Both the position numbers and the translations under genes were made by a program. The notes beneath the pieces are model-generated. The model did not search any database and was not told the origin of the DNA. It saw only the letters and a program-made list of their open reading frames with translations. Positions 49,826 to 59,316 of a stretch of 64,000 nucleotides of DNA are shown one piece after another (position 1 is the stretch's first letter; every line of letters begins with the position of its first letter). Source of the DNA: a bacterium (GTDB taxonomy: Bacteria; Bdellovibrionota_C; UBA2361; RFPC01); contig JAUIIO010000003.1 of NCBI GenBank assembly GCA_030431715.1, positions 124,001 to 188,000 of the forward strand. The letters run 5' to 3'.

Positions 49826-50206
49826 ATGAAAGTACTAACGATATCACTTCTTGTTGTTGCTCTTTGCAGCCCTTATTCATTATTTGCTGATACTACTGAG
49901 AGTGCAGTTGTTGAGGCGTCAGAGGCAGATGCTGCAGCAGAGTCTGGAAGTGAAACTACTGGAGCGATGATTGATACTGCTGAAGATACAGGAAAAGATA
50001 TGGCAGGATCTGCAATTAACCAAGCTGCGGGATCAATTGGTGGTGACTCTGCTCTAGCTGGTACGGCAAAATCTCTGGCAGGGGAGAAGGCGAATGAAGG
50101 TATTGGCAAAGTTGCCGATGAAGCTCGCGCAAAGTATGGCATAGAGAAAAAGAATGAAGTGCCGGCAGAAGCAGAGGAAGCGGTAGAAGACGCTACAGAA
50201 GAATAA
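49826..50206 (+). CDS. Small secreted Ala/Glu-rich protein
   Basis: The protein has 126 residues; GAGGA precedes the start. The signal peptide (MKVLTISLLVVALCSPYSLF, cut near FADTT) is clear. The mature protein is acidic and Ala/Gly/Ser-rich with repeated helix-forming words (DTAEDTGKDMAGSAINQAAG), ending in an acidic EEAVEDATEE. It is probably periplasmic and partly disordered. It lies alone between the Zorya-like operon and a small membrane gene. Confidence 0.6.
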   Translation: MKVLTISLLVVALCSPYSLFADTTESAVVEASEADAAAESGSETTGAMIDTAEDTGKDMAGSAINQAAGSIGGDSALAGTAKSLAGEKANEGIGKVADEARAKYGIEKKNEVPAEAEEAVEDATEE

Positions 50207-50212
50207 TAAAGG

Positions 50213-50266
50213 GCGGGTGAGACACGGTGTTATCCGTTAACACAGGGCAGATTGTGTCTCACCCGC
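50213..50266 (+). terminator. Long inverted repeat after the secreted-protein gene
   Basis: GCGGGTGAGACAC at 50213-50225 pairs perfectly over 13 bp with GTGTCTCACCCGC at 50254-50266, and an inner GTTAT/GTTAAC region can extend it. There is no T tract. It could end transcripts from both sides, since it lies between convergent genes. Confidence 0.6.
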
Positions 50267-50344
50267 GCCACTTAGAGAGAGAAAGAGCAGTCCGCAAATG
50301 GGACATGAATAAATAATAGCTGTTATCTACGTACAGCTCTCTCT

Positions 50345-50758
50345 CTACGCATCAGGACGCCACTCATCCAAGAGTGCTTCCTTCTCTCTTTTAACACGAA
50401 TCGCACGTGCTTTAGAGAGATCGGCCTTTGAATCTCCTCGTTGTTTTTGAGGGATCTGAGCGAGGCTTTGCATCAGGCTAGCGAAGAGGTAAATGAGTGC
50501 GGCAAGCGGCAGAATAATAATCAATGAATAAATTGCCGGAACTGCCACATCTACATCAACCCTCTCTGCCCTTAGCTGCGCCCGGAACTCATCAAGGCCC
50601 GGCGGGGGGTGAGGTTCATCTTCCGAAAGAGCTTGCTCAGCAACTTCCGGATTCTCCTGTTCCTGTGTGTCGTGCTCCCAGTAGAGGTAATACCCCGTAG
50701 AAGCAAAGCACAGCAGTAAAAAGAGAATTACCGTCCTATAGGAAAACCTCAGTCGCAT
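50345..50758 (-). CDS. Small inner-membrane protein, two helices
   Basis: The protein has 137 residues from the ATG at 50758 with an excellent AAGGAGG site. Hydrophobic helices lie at residues 9-26 (TVILFLLLCFASTGYYLY) and 72-95 (VAVPAIYSLIIILPLAALIY). The segment between is acidic and Pro-rich, the C-terminus is basic (KARAIRVKREKEALLDEW). No family is recognised. Confidence 0.6.
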   Translation of the reverse strand: MRLRFSYRTVILFLLLCFASTGYYLYWEHDTQEQENPEVAEQALSEDEPHPPPGLDEFRAQLRAERVDVDVAVPAIYSLIIILPLAALIYLFASLMQSLAQIPQKQRGDSKADLSKARAIRVKREKEALLDEWRPDA

Positions 50759-50821
50759 CTTCGCCTCCTTTCGTGCCTCACGTGTTCCTACGTGTGGTCA
50801 AAGAGAAAAGAAGAAGAGAGT

Positions 50822-50845
50822 GTGAAAACCTTTTCCGTGTTTTCA
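50822..50845. other. 8-bp hairpin GTGAAAAC/GTTTTCAC
   Basis: The stem lies upstream of the membrane-protein gene and downstream of the SNF2 gene. Read on the minus strand it is followed by a pyrimidine-rich stretch, so it may terminate the SNF2 transcript. Confidence 0.4.
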
Positions 50846-50937
50846 CCCGTAGTAGTATTAGAGCGGGAAAAGGGGGGTATTACAATTAAAAAACGTTAAT
50901 GGCAGGGAACGGTGTTTTATGGAGGGGGATGGAAGGC

Positions 50938-50990
50938 GGGGAGATTGCCGCGTCGTTCGAGCGTGCGCTCTCAGCTCCTCGCAATGACGG
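50938..50990. repeat. REP family copy 6
   Basis: GGGGAGATTGCCGCGTCGTT, a GAGCGTGCGCTC hairpin, then CAGCTCCTCGCAATGACGG. Confidence 0.9.
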
Positions 50991-51017
50991 GTGAGCATTC
51001 GATGAATGGGTGGCCAA

Positions 51018-51067
51018 GAGATTGCTTCGTCACTCGGCATGGATGCCTCGGCTCCTCGCAATGACGG
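51018..51067. repeat. REP family copy 7
   Basis: GAGATTGCTTCGTCACTCGG, CATGGATGCC, then CTCCTCGCAATGACGG, in the same orientation as the copy 27 bp before it. It ends 18 bp before the SNF2 stop codon. Confidence 0.9.
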
Positions 51068-51084
51068 GTGAGCATTTGGTGAAA

Positions 51085-54000
51085 CTACTTCGATCCTGAT
51101 GGGGGCATGTCGAGGTTGAAGAGTTCTTGGAGTTCGTTTGAAGTAAGTTTTAGTGGGGATGTGGTGTTCTCGTTGATGAGGGCGTCCACTATTTTTTCTT
51201 TCTTCTTTTTGAGATCCATGATCTTTTGCTCGATTGAATTTTCGGTTACGAGACGATACACGGTGACCTTCTTGGTCTGTCCGATACGGTGTGCTCGGTC
51301 GATAGCCTGTGATTCTACAGCAGGGTTCCACCACGGGTCGTAGATCATGACCGTGTCTGCAGCAGTAAGGTTAAGACCGGTACCACCTGCCTTAAGACTG
51401 ATAAGGAAGAGTTTTACTTCTTCATTCTCGTTAAATTCATCTACGAGATCCTGACGGTTTTTCGTGGCACCGTCTAGGTAGAGATATTTCATTGGGAGCG
51501 TATTTAAGTACTCCTGCATGATTTTCATCATCTCTCTAAACTGACAGAACACAAGAATCTTTCTTCCTGAGTCGATCGCTTCGCGGATGAGCTCTTTAAA
51601 GAGTTCAAACTTCCCGGAGCTCAGGTCATCGAGATGTTTCATCGATTCAATAGAGGCTGGGTGGTTACAGATCTGTCGCAGACGTAAGAGAGCTGCGAGA
51701 ATGGATACGGTAGCACCGCGTACCCCTTTTTTCTTAACAGCATCGAGTACCTTAGGCCGAACTTCATCGAGAATCTGTCGGTACATTTGAAGTTGTGAAT
51801 CGGTCATTTCTACGTGAAGCTCAGACTCTGTTTTTGGCGGCAGGTCTTTCTCCACGTCTTCTTTCAGGCGACGCAGGATAAAGGGCGAAGTCTTCTTCTG
51901 TAGATACGAGGAGGCCACTTGCGCAGATTCACTTCCTTCAAGGATTGGTTTTTCAATACTATTACGGAAGTAATCGATGTCTCCGAGGTATCCTGGAATA
52001 AGGAAATCAAAGAGTGACCAGAGCTCAAGCGGTCGGTTCTCTGTTGGTGTACCAGTAAGCGCAAGACGATGTTCAGCGCGAAGAGTTTTTGCCGCTCTCG
52101 TGGTGGCTGCTTGCGGGTTCTTAATGTACTGCGCTTCATCGAGAATGATGTAGGAGTAGTGGTGCTTTTCAAGGTCGGGATAATCGAGCCGGAGTAATGC
52201 GTATGATGTAATGACGACATCGTGATCTGAGATCGTTTTGAAGTCTTTCTTTCGTTCTTTCCCGTGGAGAAGGAGGATGTTGAGCTTTGGAGCGAAGCGT
52301 CTTAGCTCGTAGTTCCAGTTTGTGATTACCGAAGTAGGAGCGATAATCATTGCGGGTTTATCAAGCTTCTTATCTTTTTTGCGCGACTCTTTTAGGTACT
52401 GAAGAAGGGCGATGGTTTGTACTGTTTTACCAAGACCCATTTCATCAGCGAGAATTCCACCAAGATGGAGCGTATTCAAAAAGTTCAGCCAGACAAGACC
52501 GTCTTCCTGATAGCTTCGGAGGGATCCTTCAAACTTTTTCGAAGGCTTGATCCTTTCAATGTTTGAGAAGTCTTTTACCGACTTCACCAGTGACTTGAGC
52601 TTTGCGTCGAGGCTCAGTTTGATAAGGGGATCGTCGCTTGTGCTCAGCCCCAGCGCTTGTGCGCCGTTTATCTGTGATTTAATAGAGTTTGAAAGCCTAA
52701 AATTTGGATCAAGAATCCCTAGTGTGGCTTTCAGGTGTTGTATCCCACCACCCGGAACTTTTGCGTAAGCACCACTATCGAGTCTTAGCCATTTTCCTTC
52801 CGTTTTGCGCATGTCTTTAAAAAGAACGCTTATCGGAACATTGGCGTTGTTTTGAACAAGAGAGACGTGACAATCAAACCAGTCGATTCCAGAATTGGTT
52901 TTGCCGTCACCATCTTTCGGCTCTTTGCTGGATGAGAGGTTTACATTGAGTTCGAGCTTCGCAAAACGGAGCTGTTGTCGTATGTTTCGTAAGCCCTCAA
53001 CGGTCCAACCGGGAGAAAGCTTATCAACGTTCTCTGAGATGAAGTCCAGTGCAAAATCACCTGAGATGATGAACTGATCTTTTTCAGCATCAAAACGAAA
53101 TTTAAGAGCGGTAAGCTCGTCACGGTACGCTTTCTCGCGCTCGTGATCTGGCAGGTATACGTGGTTTTTGTTTTTAGGTGGCGTTGGATAGTCAAAGGAG
53201 AGCGTGGCCGCAACGGTGAGCTCGTTTTGAGAGCTAAAATGTTCGGTAGGTAGATCTTTTCTCTCAAGGTCGAGAACTGGTTTTGGTGCTTTTACTTCAC
53301 TTGTTGGTTGAAGCTCTGGATGACATACCTCTATAAAATCAGCGCCATCCATTTCGTTTAGTATCGCAAGGATCGGGCCTACCTGTGTTCTGGGGATAAC
53401 CATCGTAGGCGCATAGGGGAAGATCGAAGCGAGCCTTGCTGCAAGTGGGGAGAGTTTGTAAACGCACTGTTCAAGAAAGGTCCAGTATGGGCCGGTGCCG
53501 AGGAGCTCTCCTTCTTTTAGCACTACCTCGCCGTTTGGAAGTACCCATTTGAGTGAAAGCTCTGCTCCGCCGCCCTGCCAATCGATTGAGACACGAGCTT
53601 CAAGTGGAGCATCGGCGAATTCTACTTTCTCGCCGGTCAGGCTTTGTACAGAGTCGTATTCTCTGATAAGGCCGAGCACGAGTTCTATCTCAGAGCTTGA
53701 ATTAATGTACCAGAGCTGTGAAGCGTCGTCCCAGCTTCCTTCGTCGTCTAGTATTTGAAGTAGCAGGTTATCAAGGGCTCTTGCCGAGCGGGGGCTGTAT
53801 GAGTCAAAGAGATGTGGTTCCTGCACGATGTCATCAAAGTAAACTTTTACGCCAAGCCTGTCTCCACCAAGGGCAAGTGAGACCTTTACCTCGGGGAAAT
53901 ATGCAACGTAGTTGGAAGGAGAAATGGTGGGAACTTGATCGTTTACAGCGTTAAAGACCTTCGCAATTTCTTCTGGTGTTTTGGTGTTCATGCGGAGGGT

Positions 54001-54348
54001 TGACTCTGCAGCAACAAATCCGCTGTACGGATCGAAGAACCCGAGGTCCGCAGCGCGCCACAAAGAAGCTACCGCGTGGTGACACCACTGCTCTTCCATG
54101 TCCTCGTCACTTGCGCATCGACACTGAGCGATGACGCGTTTGCCGGAGACGATATCGAGAACGACAGTGAAGTCTTCCTCTCGTTCACGGTCTTGTATGA
54201 CTGCAGTGACTTTTGACCCACCCTTTACGCATTCTAGTACCTGACCTTCTGCGGCCATTCCTATTCCGCGATCTATGATCGAAAACGGGGCGCGTGTTTT
54301 TAAGTAATCGAGTACTCGGGGTTTGTGTTCCTGATTTGTTGTTGGCAT
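51085..54348 (-). CDS. SNF2-family ATPase with N-terminal SWIM zinc finger
   Basis: The protein has 1087 residues from the ATG at 54348; the frame opens 22 codons earlier but those residues are hydrophobic and lack a site. SWIM motif CRCASDEDMEEQWCHHA lies near residue 77. The SNF2 motor fills the last 500 residues: motif I LADEMGLGKTVQTIALL, II LDEAQYIKN, III LTGTPTENRPLELWSL, V KAGGTGLNLTAAD and VI AIDRAHRIGQ. Bacterial SWIM-SNF2 proteins are double-stranded DNA translocases thought to remodel protein-DNA or RNA polymerase complexes. No nuclease domain is seen, so it is not a ZorD-type effector. Confidence 0.9.
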   Translation of the reverse strand: MPTTNQEHKPRVLDYLKTRAPFSIIDRGIGMAAEGQVLECVKGGSKVTAVIQDREREEDFTVVLDIVSGKRVIAQCRCASDEDMEEQWCHHAVASLWRAADLGFFDPYSGFVAAESTLRMNTKTPEEIAKVFNAVNDQVPTISPSNYVAYFPEVKVSLALGGDRLGVKVYFDDIVQEPHLFDSYSPRSARALDNLLLQILDDEGSWDDASQLWYINSSSEIELVLGLIREYDSVQSLTGEKVEFADAPLEARVSIDWQGGGAELSLKWVLPNGEVVLKEGELLGTGPYWTFLEQCVYKLSPLAARLASIFPYAPTMVIPRTQVGPILAILNEMDGADFIEVCHPELQPTSEVKAPKPVLDLERKDLPTEHFSSQNELTVAATLSFDYPTPPKNKNHVYLPDHEREKAYRDELTALKFRFDAEKDQFIISGDFALDFISENVDKLSPGWTVEGLRNIRQQLRFAKLELNVNLSSSKEPKDGDGKTNSGIDWFDCHVSLVQNNANVPISVLFKDMRKTEGKWLRLDSGAYAKVPGGGIQHLKATLGILDPNFRLSNSIKSQINGAQALGLSTSDDPLIKLSLDAKLKSLVKSVKDFSNIERIKPSKKFEGSLRSYQEDGLVWLNFLNTLHLGGILADEMGLGKTVQTIALLQYLKESRKKDKKLDKPAMIIAPTSVITNWNYELRRFAPKLNILLLHGKERKKDFKTISDHDVVITSYALLRLDYPDLEKHHYSYIILDEAQYIKNPQAATTRAAKTLRAEHRLALTGTPTENRPLELWSLFDFLIPGYLGDIDYFRNSIEKPILEGSESAQVASSYLQKKTSPFILRRLKEDVEKDLPPKTESELHVEMTDSQLQMYRQILDEVRPKVLDAVKKKGVRGATVSILAALLRLRQICNHPASIESMKHLDDLSSGKFELFKELIREAIDSGRKILVFCQFREMMKIMQEYLNTLPMKYLYLDGATKNRQDLVDEFNENEEVKLFLISLKAGGTGLNLTAADTVMIYDPWWNPAVESQAIDRAHRIGQTKKVTVYRLVTENSIEQKIMDLKKKKEKIVDALINENTTSPLKLTSNELQELFNLDMPPSGSK

Positions 54349-54517
54349 CCGATTATTGTAACAGGGGATTAAGATTAATGAAAAGGTTACGGCCCAAAAA
54401 AGTAAGGTAATCATTGTAGCGTTATGTTCGGTGATTTGAAAAGGGGGGTAAGGGATATTTGTAGAAGAGGAGGGAAAAGAGTGTGAGGCTGGGGATCTGT
54501 TGAACTTGTGGTAAAGC

Positions 54518-54566
54518 AGGGAGATTGCTTCGTCGTTCGGCTATCGCCTCAGCTCCTCGCAATGAC
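54518..54566. repeat. REP family copy 8
   Basis: AGGGAGATTGCTTCGTCGTT, GGCTATCGCC, then CAGCTCCTCGCAATGAC, in the gap upstream of the SNF2 gene. Confidence 0.9.
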
Positions 54567-54683
54567 AAGTCCTTGAAAAGGGAAGGAGGCTGCTTTCATA
54601 CTTCGCATGAAGCTATGTAAGACAGGCTGTTACTCGGGGGTAGTGAGTGGCATGTGTCTATATAGTTAGTACGCCTGTTAGCT

Positions 54684-54732
54684 GGGGGCTTGCTTCGTCG
54701 TTCGGCTGGCGCCTCAGCTCCTCGCAATGACA
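54684..54732. repeat. REP family copy 9
   Basis: A shortened left part (GGGGGCTTGCTTCGTCGTTC), GGCTGGCGCC, then CAGCTCCTCGCAATGACAC. Confidence 0.85.
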
Positions 54733-54776
54733 CTTGGTATTAGTGCCATTTAAAGTATTAAATGAGTAGTGAAAAG

Positions 54777-55289
54777 TTACGCGGCGATTGTGTTGTTTAG
54801 CTCTGGGTAGAGTTCAGCGCTTGTTTGTTCGCCAGTGATTGCGTCTCGTGTGTTGTTTATGACGGCAGCTGCTGCGGGAGCAAATGCGGCCATTGTAAGT
54901 GCGCCTTCAAGGATACCACCTAACTCTGCTACGAGATGTTCGGTATTGATACCAGCAACTGGCTCAGCGCGAAAATTAGTCATAAGTTCGCTGAATCCAG
55001 CTTCAGAGAACTCAACGCTTTCCTGTGCTGGAGTAACGTCAACAGACTGATTGAGCGTTGGCTCTACTAGCTGATCGAAATTGACCGTGAACGAAACTTC
55101 TTCGAGATTAAAATCAACTGCACTAAGGGTTTGTTGAGTATTCTGCTCAAGATCTGAAGATATCTGCTGAGCGATGTATGAGAAGCTCTCATTACTGAGG
55201 TTAAAGTCAGCGGCTGCTATTTCTGTGCGTGATTGTTCAGCGCCTAACTGCGCAGATGAACTGCCTGATACAGGTTGTGAATTGCTCAT
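54777..55289 (-). CDS. Unknown protein, distant relative of the coiled-coil protein at 8307
   Basis: The protein has 170 residues from the ATG at 55289. It contains two alike segments, ADFNLSNESFSYIAQQISSD and VDFNLEEVSFTVNFDQL, which also resemble SDFISLSDFSFDSG in the protein at 8307-9089. The C-terminal third is Ala-rich and hydrophobic (LTMAAFAPAAAAVINNTRDA) and ends in NNTIAA, a non-polar end like that of the 8307 protein. No signal peptide. The function is unknown. Confidence 0.5.
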   Translation of the reverse strand: MSNSQPVSGSSSAQLGAEQSRTEIAAADFNLSNESFSYIAQQISSDLEQNTQQTLSAVDFNLEEVSFTVNFDQLVEPTLNQSVDVTPAQESVEFSEAGFSELMTNFRAEPVAGINTEHLVAELGGILEGALTMAAFAPAAAAVINNTRDAITGEQTSAELYPELNNTIAA

Positions 55290-55490
55290 ACTAACTGTGT
55301 AAGAGTTTGTGTGAGGGTCTGCCAAAAGCATACTACGAACTTCTCCAAATATTGCCCGATTAACTTAAATATACACGTCGTAAGTCTACCGGATAATACG
55401 TTAATGCTAGATGAGTCTCGGATACTAATCAAGCGCCAAATTTGAGAAAATTGTTCAAGGACGTTGTTGGCGTAAGTGCCTGATAATAGG

Positions 55491-55976
55491 TCAGGCGTGA
55501 GCGACAACCTGCCATGACCAATCGCGTGATGTAGCGTAGGAGGGCAGGGCTGAACTAAATCGGAAAGAGATGTTTTCGTCCCTATCTAGCCGGACATTGC
55601 CCATGTACTTACGGGAAGAGAGCCGTCCATTTCGGTAAAATAGAAGGGTGAGATGGACTTTCCCGGTGCCCTCAATCCGTCCTGACCACTGGCCTATAGC
55701 AGGGCTTAGCCTTTTAAAAGTTGGAGATTTTACCTCTATCTGCTTGCCAGAGCCTGAGAGGTCTCTGTAAGAGGCGCGGGAAGCGGTTCTTGAGGTGATC
55801 TTAAGAGAGCTAACGCTTTTGCGTTTAGGATAGGTCTTCTTATTCGCCAAACAGGGGCGAAATTGTATCATTCCGCGGCAACGTACGGGAGGGTGTGCTA
55901 GGAGTGTTGTGGGAATCAGCATTCCACAAGTCAGGATGAGTAGCAGAGCAGCGTTTTGCGTGTTGTAGTACTTCAT
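55491..55976 (-). CDS. Secreted basic protein of unknown function
   Basis: The protein has 161 residues. The N-terminus is a signal peptide (ALLLILTCGMLIPTTLLAHP). The mature protein starts with a Cys pair (RCRGMIQFRPC), then a basic Ser/Arg-rich stretch and a beta-rich domain with QWSGRIEGTGKVHLTLLFYR. This resembles a small lipocalin- or DUF-type barrel but no family is certain. It is probably periplasmic. Confidence 0.55.
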   Translation of the reverse strand: MKYYNTQNAALLLILTCGMLIPTTLLAHPPVRCRGMIQFRPCLANKKTYPKRKSVSSLKITSRTASRASYRDLSGSGKQIEVKSPTFKRLSPAIGQWSGRIEGTGKVHLTLLFYRNGRLSSRKYMGNVRLDRDENISFRFSSALPSYATSRDWSWQVVAHA

Positions 55977-56127
55977 ATTCTTATTCTACCAGCGCCGGGT
56001 GCGTGAAGAAAGCACCTCTTCTCTACTGTTATTGTGCTGCTGCAGCTTGCAGTGACACAAGCACTCATATAGCTTAGTGGCATTCCTAATAGTATGAGAG
56101 CCTTAGAATATCGATGGGAGAGATACG

Positions 56128-57360
56128 TTGAGCGCTGCAACCAGTTATCCACGGGAAAAAATTAAGATTTTACTCTTAGAGGGTATTCATCCGGCAGCAG
56201 AAGCTCGTTTCTCGGGAGCTGGCTATACGGTGGAGATGGTCAGAGATGCGCTGTCACCTGAAGAGCTCGCAAAGAGGATATCTGGTGTACATCTGCTTGG
56301 TATTCGTTCTAAGACCTGTGTAACTGCTGAGGTTCTTGAAGCAGCGAAGAGTCTTCTTGCTGTGGGCTGTTTTTGTATCGGAACGGATCAGGTTGATCTC
56401 GAGCATGCAGCGCTTAAAGGGGTTCCCGTCTTTAATGCTCCCTTTAGTAACACGCGCAGTGTTGCTGAGTTGGTAATGGCTGAGATTATTATGCTTGCTC
56501 GTAAAGCTGGTGATCGCAGTATGTCAATGCACGCAGGGGAGTGGAAAAAATCAGCTGCGGGTTCATATGAAGTTCGATCTAAAACTGTAGGTATCGTTGG
56601 CTATGGCCATATTGGTCCTCAGGTTGGTCTTCTTGCAGAAGCCCTAGGGATGAGAGTTCTCTACTACGATACCTCAAAACAACTTCCGCTTGGAAATGCA
56701 AAACAGGTTGATAGTTTAGATGAGCTCCTTACAAATTCTGACTTTGTAACGCTCCATGTTCCTGATACCCCGCAGACCCGTATGATGATGGATAAAGACC
56801 GTATTGCTCGTATGAAGAAGGGGTCGTACCTCCTGAATCTTAGCCGGGGGAGGGTAGTTGATATTAAAGCGCTGCGTGAAGCGCTTGATAGTGAGCATCT
56901 TGCCGGATGTGCTGTTGATGTTTTCCCTGAAGAGCCTGAACTTAAAGTCTCTGCCTTTCAGAGTGAACTTTGCGGAGCGCCAAACACAATACTTACGCCA
57001 CATATTGGTGGTAGTACGGTAGAAGCGCAGCAGAATATTGGACTTGAAGTTGCGGATTCACTTCTTTCCTACACAGAGATCGGCACAAGTAACGGAGCAG
57101 TAAACTTTCCTCAGGTTGAGCTGCCAGTTGTTCATGAAGATGGGCACCGGGTGCTTAATATTCATCGCAATGTGCCGGGAGTGCTTAGCTCTATTAACCA
57201 GATCATAGCTCAGAAAGATGTAAATATTATGTCTCAATATCTTTCAACCCATGCTGAGGTTGGCTACCTCATAATGGATGTGAGTCGTGAGCTCTCTCAC
57301 CTTGTGAAGCAAGAGATTGAAGCTCTTGATGAGAGTATTAAGACGAGGCTACTGTACTGA
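56128..57360 (+). CDS. serA: D-3-phosphoglycerate dehydrogenase
   Basis: The protein has 410 residues, the length of the E. coli-type enzyme. The start is a TTG at 56128 with GGGAGA 6 bp before it. The NAD site is VGIVGYGHIGPQVGLLAEAL, with an Asp after strand 2 (YYDTS). Catalytic residues lie in LNLSRGRVVDI (Arg), PEEPEL (Glu) and LTPHIGGST (His). The C-terminal 75 residues are an ACT domain (VLNIHRNVPGVLSSINQIIA), which in this family binds serine for feedback inhibition. It starts serine synthesis from 3-phosphoglycerate. The next gene begins 2 bp after the stop. Confidence 0.93.
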   Translation: MSAATSYPREKIKILLLEGIHPAAEARFSGAGYTVEMVRDALSPEELAKRISGVHLLGIRSKTCVTAEVLEAAKSLLAVGCFCIGTDQVDLEHAALKGVPVFNAPFSNTRSVAELVMAEIIMLARKAGDRSMSMHAGEWKKSAAGSYEVRSKTVGIVGYGHIGPQVGLLAEALGMRVLYYDTSKQLPLGNAKQVDSLDELLTNSDFVTLHVPDTPQTRMMMDKDRIARMKKGSYLLNLSRGRVVDIKALREALDSEHLAGCAVDVFPEEPELKVSAFQSELCGAPNTILTPHIGGSTVEAQQNIGLEVADSLLSYTEIGTSNGAVNFPQVELPVVHEDGHRVLNIHRNVPGVLSSINQIIAQKDVNIMSQYLSTHAEVGYLIMDVSRELSHLVKQEIEALDESIKTRLLY

Positions 57361-57362
57361 GC

Positions 57363-58382
57363 ATGAAACACCTCTTGCGATCTAAGAAGTTTCACTCGTT
57401 TTTGGGGTTTCTTGTTAGTGCTCTTCTGCTGGCATGGATCCTTCAGTCTATTGATCTTGCCGTTGTCATGGAGCAGCTGGCGGATGCTTCACTGTTGCCT
57501 GTTATTTTCGCGATTCCTGTGATTATCACACACTTTTTGCTTCGAGCGCTGCGGTGGAAATACCTGCTTGTGGGTGGCGATCAGGTTTCACTTCGCGGAC
57601 GATTTGATGCGATTATGATCGGCTGCCTCGCTAATTTTCTTTTGCCTCTTCGTGCTGGTGAATTTGTTCGTCCACTTGTACTCGCAAGAAAAGAGCAAGT
57701 GACTTTTATGCAAGGGTTTACTTCAGTTATTACTGAACGATTCTTTGATCTTGCAGCTGTGCTTCTGACGTTTTCTTGTATTGTGACATCCAGTAGTGAT
57801 TTCCCGAATTGGGTGGGCGCTGGAGCGTATGCGCTTGGAGTGGTAGCGGGGCTTATCTTTCTCTATATCATTCTTGCTGGACAGTTCCCGCAACAGATAC
57901 TGCGATTTAGCGAGTATCTTCTCTCTTTTTTCCCCGCACCACTTGAGCGTGGCCTAAAAAAACTTACGGTAGATCTTATTGATAGTGCACGTGTGCTTCG
58001 AAGACCGCGTAATATGTTGATGGTACTGTTGTATACCGTTTTTATTTGGATAACCTCGTACCTACTTTTCTATGTGTTCCTCTATTCTTTGCCGATCCCA
58101 AGGTCTCCACTCTTTGCTACAACTATTGGCGTGATTGTAGCTCTGGCCGTAGCGGCACCGAGCGCGCCTGGGTTTCTTGGTGTCTATCAAACAGCCTGTT
58201 ATGCGGCCTTTAGCCTTTACGGGGTGAACAAAGAATATGCCATATCATTTTCTGTGCTCAGCCACCTGTTCCAGTATGTATTCTTCATAGCTTATGGGTT
58301 TTATGCGTTGTGGCTATCTAAGATGCGGCTCGGAGAGCTGTATAAAAGTGGTGAAGACCGGGTAGAGGGAGCCGTTACCTGA
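57363..58382 (+). CDS. Lysylphosphatidylglycerol synthase TM-region family (UPF0104) membrane protein
   Basis: The protein has 339 residues with about eight membrane helices. Typical family features are HFLLRALRWKYLLVG, the LANFLLPLRAGEFVRPLVLA segment and ITERFFDLAAVLLTF early on, and VAAPSAPGFLGVYQ near the end. The family includes the flippase part of MprF and related proteins that move or protect lipids; the exact cargo here is unknown. Coupled to serA by a 2-bp gap, though the functional link is not evident. Confidence 0.85.
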   Translation: MKHLLRSKKFHSFLGFLVSALLLAWILQSIDLAVVMEQLADASLLPVIFAIPVIITHFLLRALRWKYLLVGGDQVSLRGRFDAIMIGCLANFLLPLRAGEFVRPLVLARKEQVTFMQGFTSVITERFFDLAAVLLTFSCIVTSSSDFPNWVGAGAYALGVVAGLIFLYIILAGQFPQQILRFSEYLLSFFPAPLERGLKKLTVDLIDSARVLRRPRNMLMVLLYTVFIWITSYLLFYVFLYSLPIPRSPLFATTIGVIVALAVAAPSAPGFLGVYQTACYAAFSLYGVNKEYAISFSVLSHLFQYVFFIAYGFYALWLSKMRLGELYKSGEDRVEGAVT

Positions 58383-58472
58383 GCCGTTTCGTCTTTAAGC
58401 TGTGCTTTTTCTTGAGTAGCAGATTTAAAAGATATATAACTGAGTGTGCACCTTTTCCCTTGGGTACGTACT

Positions 58473-59228
58473 ATGTCTTATCTCCCTTTTAAGCACACTC
58501 TCCTTCTTATCTCTTTCATGTTCTTGGTAACTGGGTGTTCTCAGAAAACGCTATTACATAGAGCTGAGCAGGCGTACGATCAGGCTGGACCGTTTGTGAA
58601 CTCTAACGTTACGATTGAGGCAACAGGTGGTGTTGTTACTGTTAGGGGAACTGTAGGATCGCAACAAGATCGTAACGAGATCGATATCGTTATGGCTGAT
58701 GCTTTAGGGCAAGATAATTTTACGAATGAGCTTAAAGTTGTACGAGCGCCTGAGGGGTTTCGAGATACGCAACTTGTCGTGTCTCCTATCGCAGTAGAAG
58801 CTTTTAAGAAGATACAGCGCCTAAAGCCGGAAGGGCTTTATGAGTTTAAGGTGCGCCAGATAGGAAAGAGCCGTCTTCTCCTTGAGGGAGAGGTTGAGTC
58901 ATCTACTGTTAGAAAGCAGGTAGAGGAGGCTGTCCTTTCAGCTCGTGGGGTTACTTCGGTCGAGAATGATATGACTATGCGACAGTATCCGTCAGGGGCA
59001 GAGTTGTATGAGCTTGTCAGGGATACCTTAGTAAAAAACAAGCCGGCGCTAGCGTTACGTGATGCTCGCATGCGAGTTGAGGGGAGCCGCGTTATTCTCG
59101 GCGGGGAATTTCCTGATCATCAGTCACTTGACCATGTTTTATCTGTTATTCGCTCTGTACAGGGTGTTGAAGAGATCGATAATCGCTCAAGACTCAATTC
59201 AGAAAGTCAATCTTCAGGGCTTTACTAG
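58473..59228 (+). CDS. Lipoprotein with three BON domains
   Basis: The protein has 251 residues from the ATG at 58473; a GTG at 58446 would add 9. The lipobox is FLVTGC. Three BON-type repeats follow: NVTIEATGGVVTVRGTVGSQ, SRLLLEGEVESSTVRKQVEE with ARGVTSVENDMT, and MRVEGSRVILGGEFPDHQSL with VQGVEEIDNR. BON domains are thought to bind phospholipid or envelope surfaces. It is likely an outer-membrane or periplasmic lipoprotein involved in envelope upkeep. Confidence 0.75.
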   Translation: MSYLPFKHTLLLISFMFLVTGCSQKTLLHRAEQAYDQAGPFVNSNVTIEATGGVVTVRGTVGSQQDRNEIDIVMADALGQDNFTNELKVVRAPEGFRDTQLVVSPIAVEAFKKIQRLKPEGLYEFKVRQIGKSRLLLEGEVESSTVRKQVEEAVLSARGVTSVENDMTMRQYPSGAELYELVRDTLVKNKPALALRDARMRVEGSRVILGGEFPDHQSLDHVLSVIRSVQGVEEIDNRSRLNSESQSSGLY

Positions 59229-59316
59229 TCACGTAAAGAGATACTAGTCTCTGGTCACGAACTGGTGATCCCTTCGCCATTTTCGTAACAGCATTTCTGT
59301 AGCAGGGAGTATATCT

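Noticed and set aside
51085..54348. SNF2 gene considered as ZorD, part of a type I Zorya system
   Set aside because: It is separated from the ZorAB-like genes by two unrelated genes, has a SWIM domain and no nuclease domain, and matches the common bacterial SWIM-SNF2 type.
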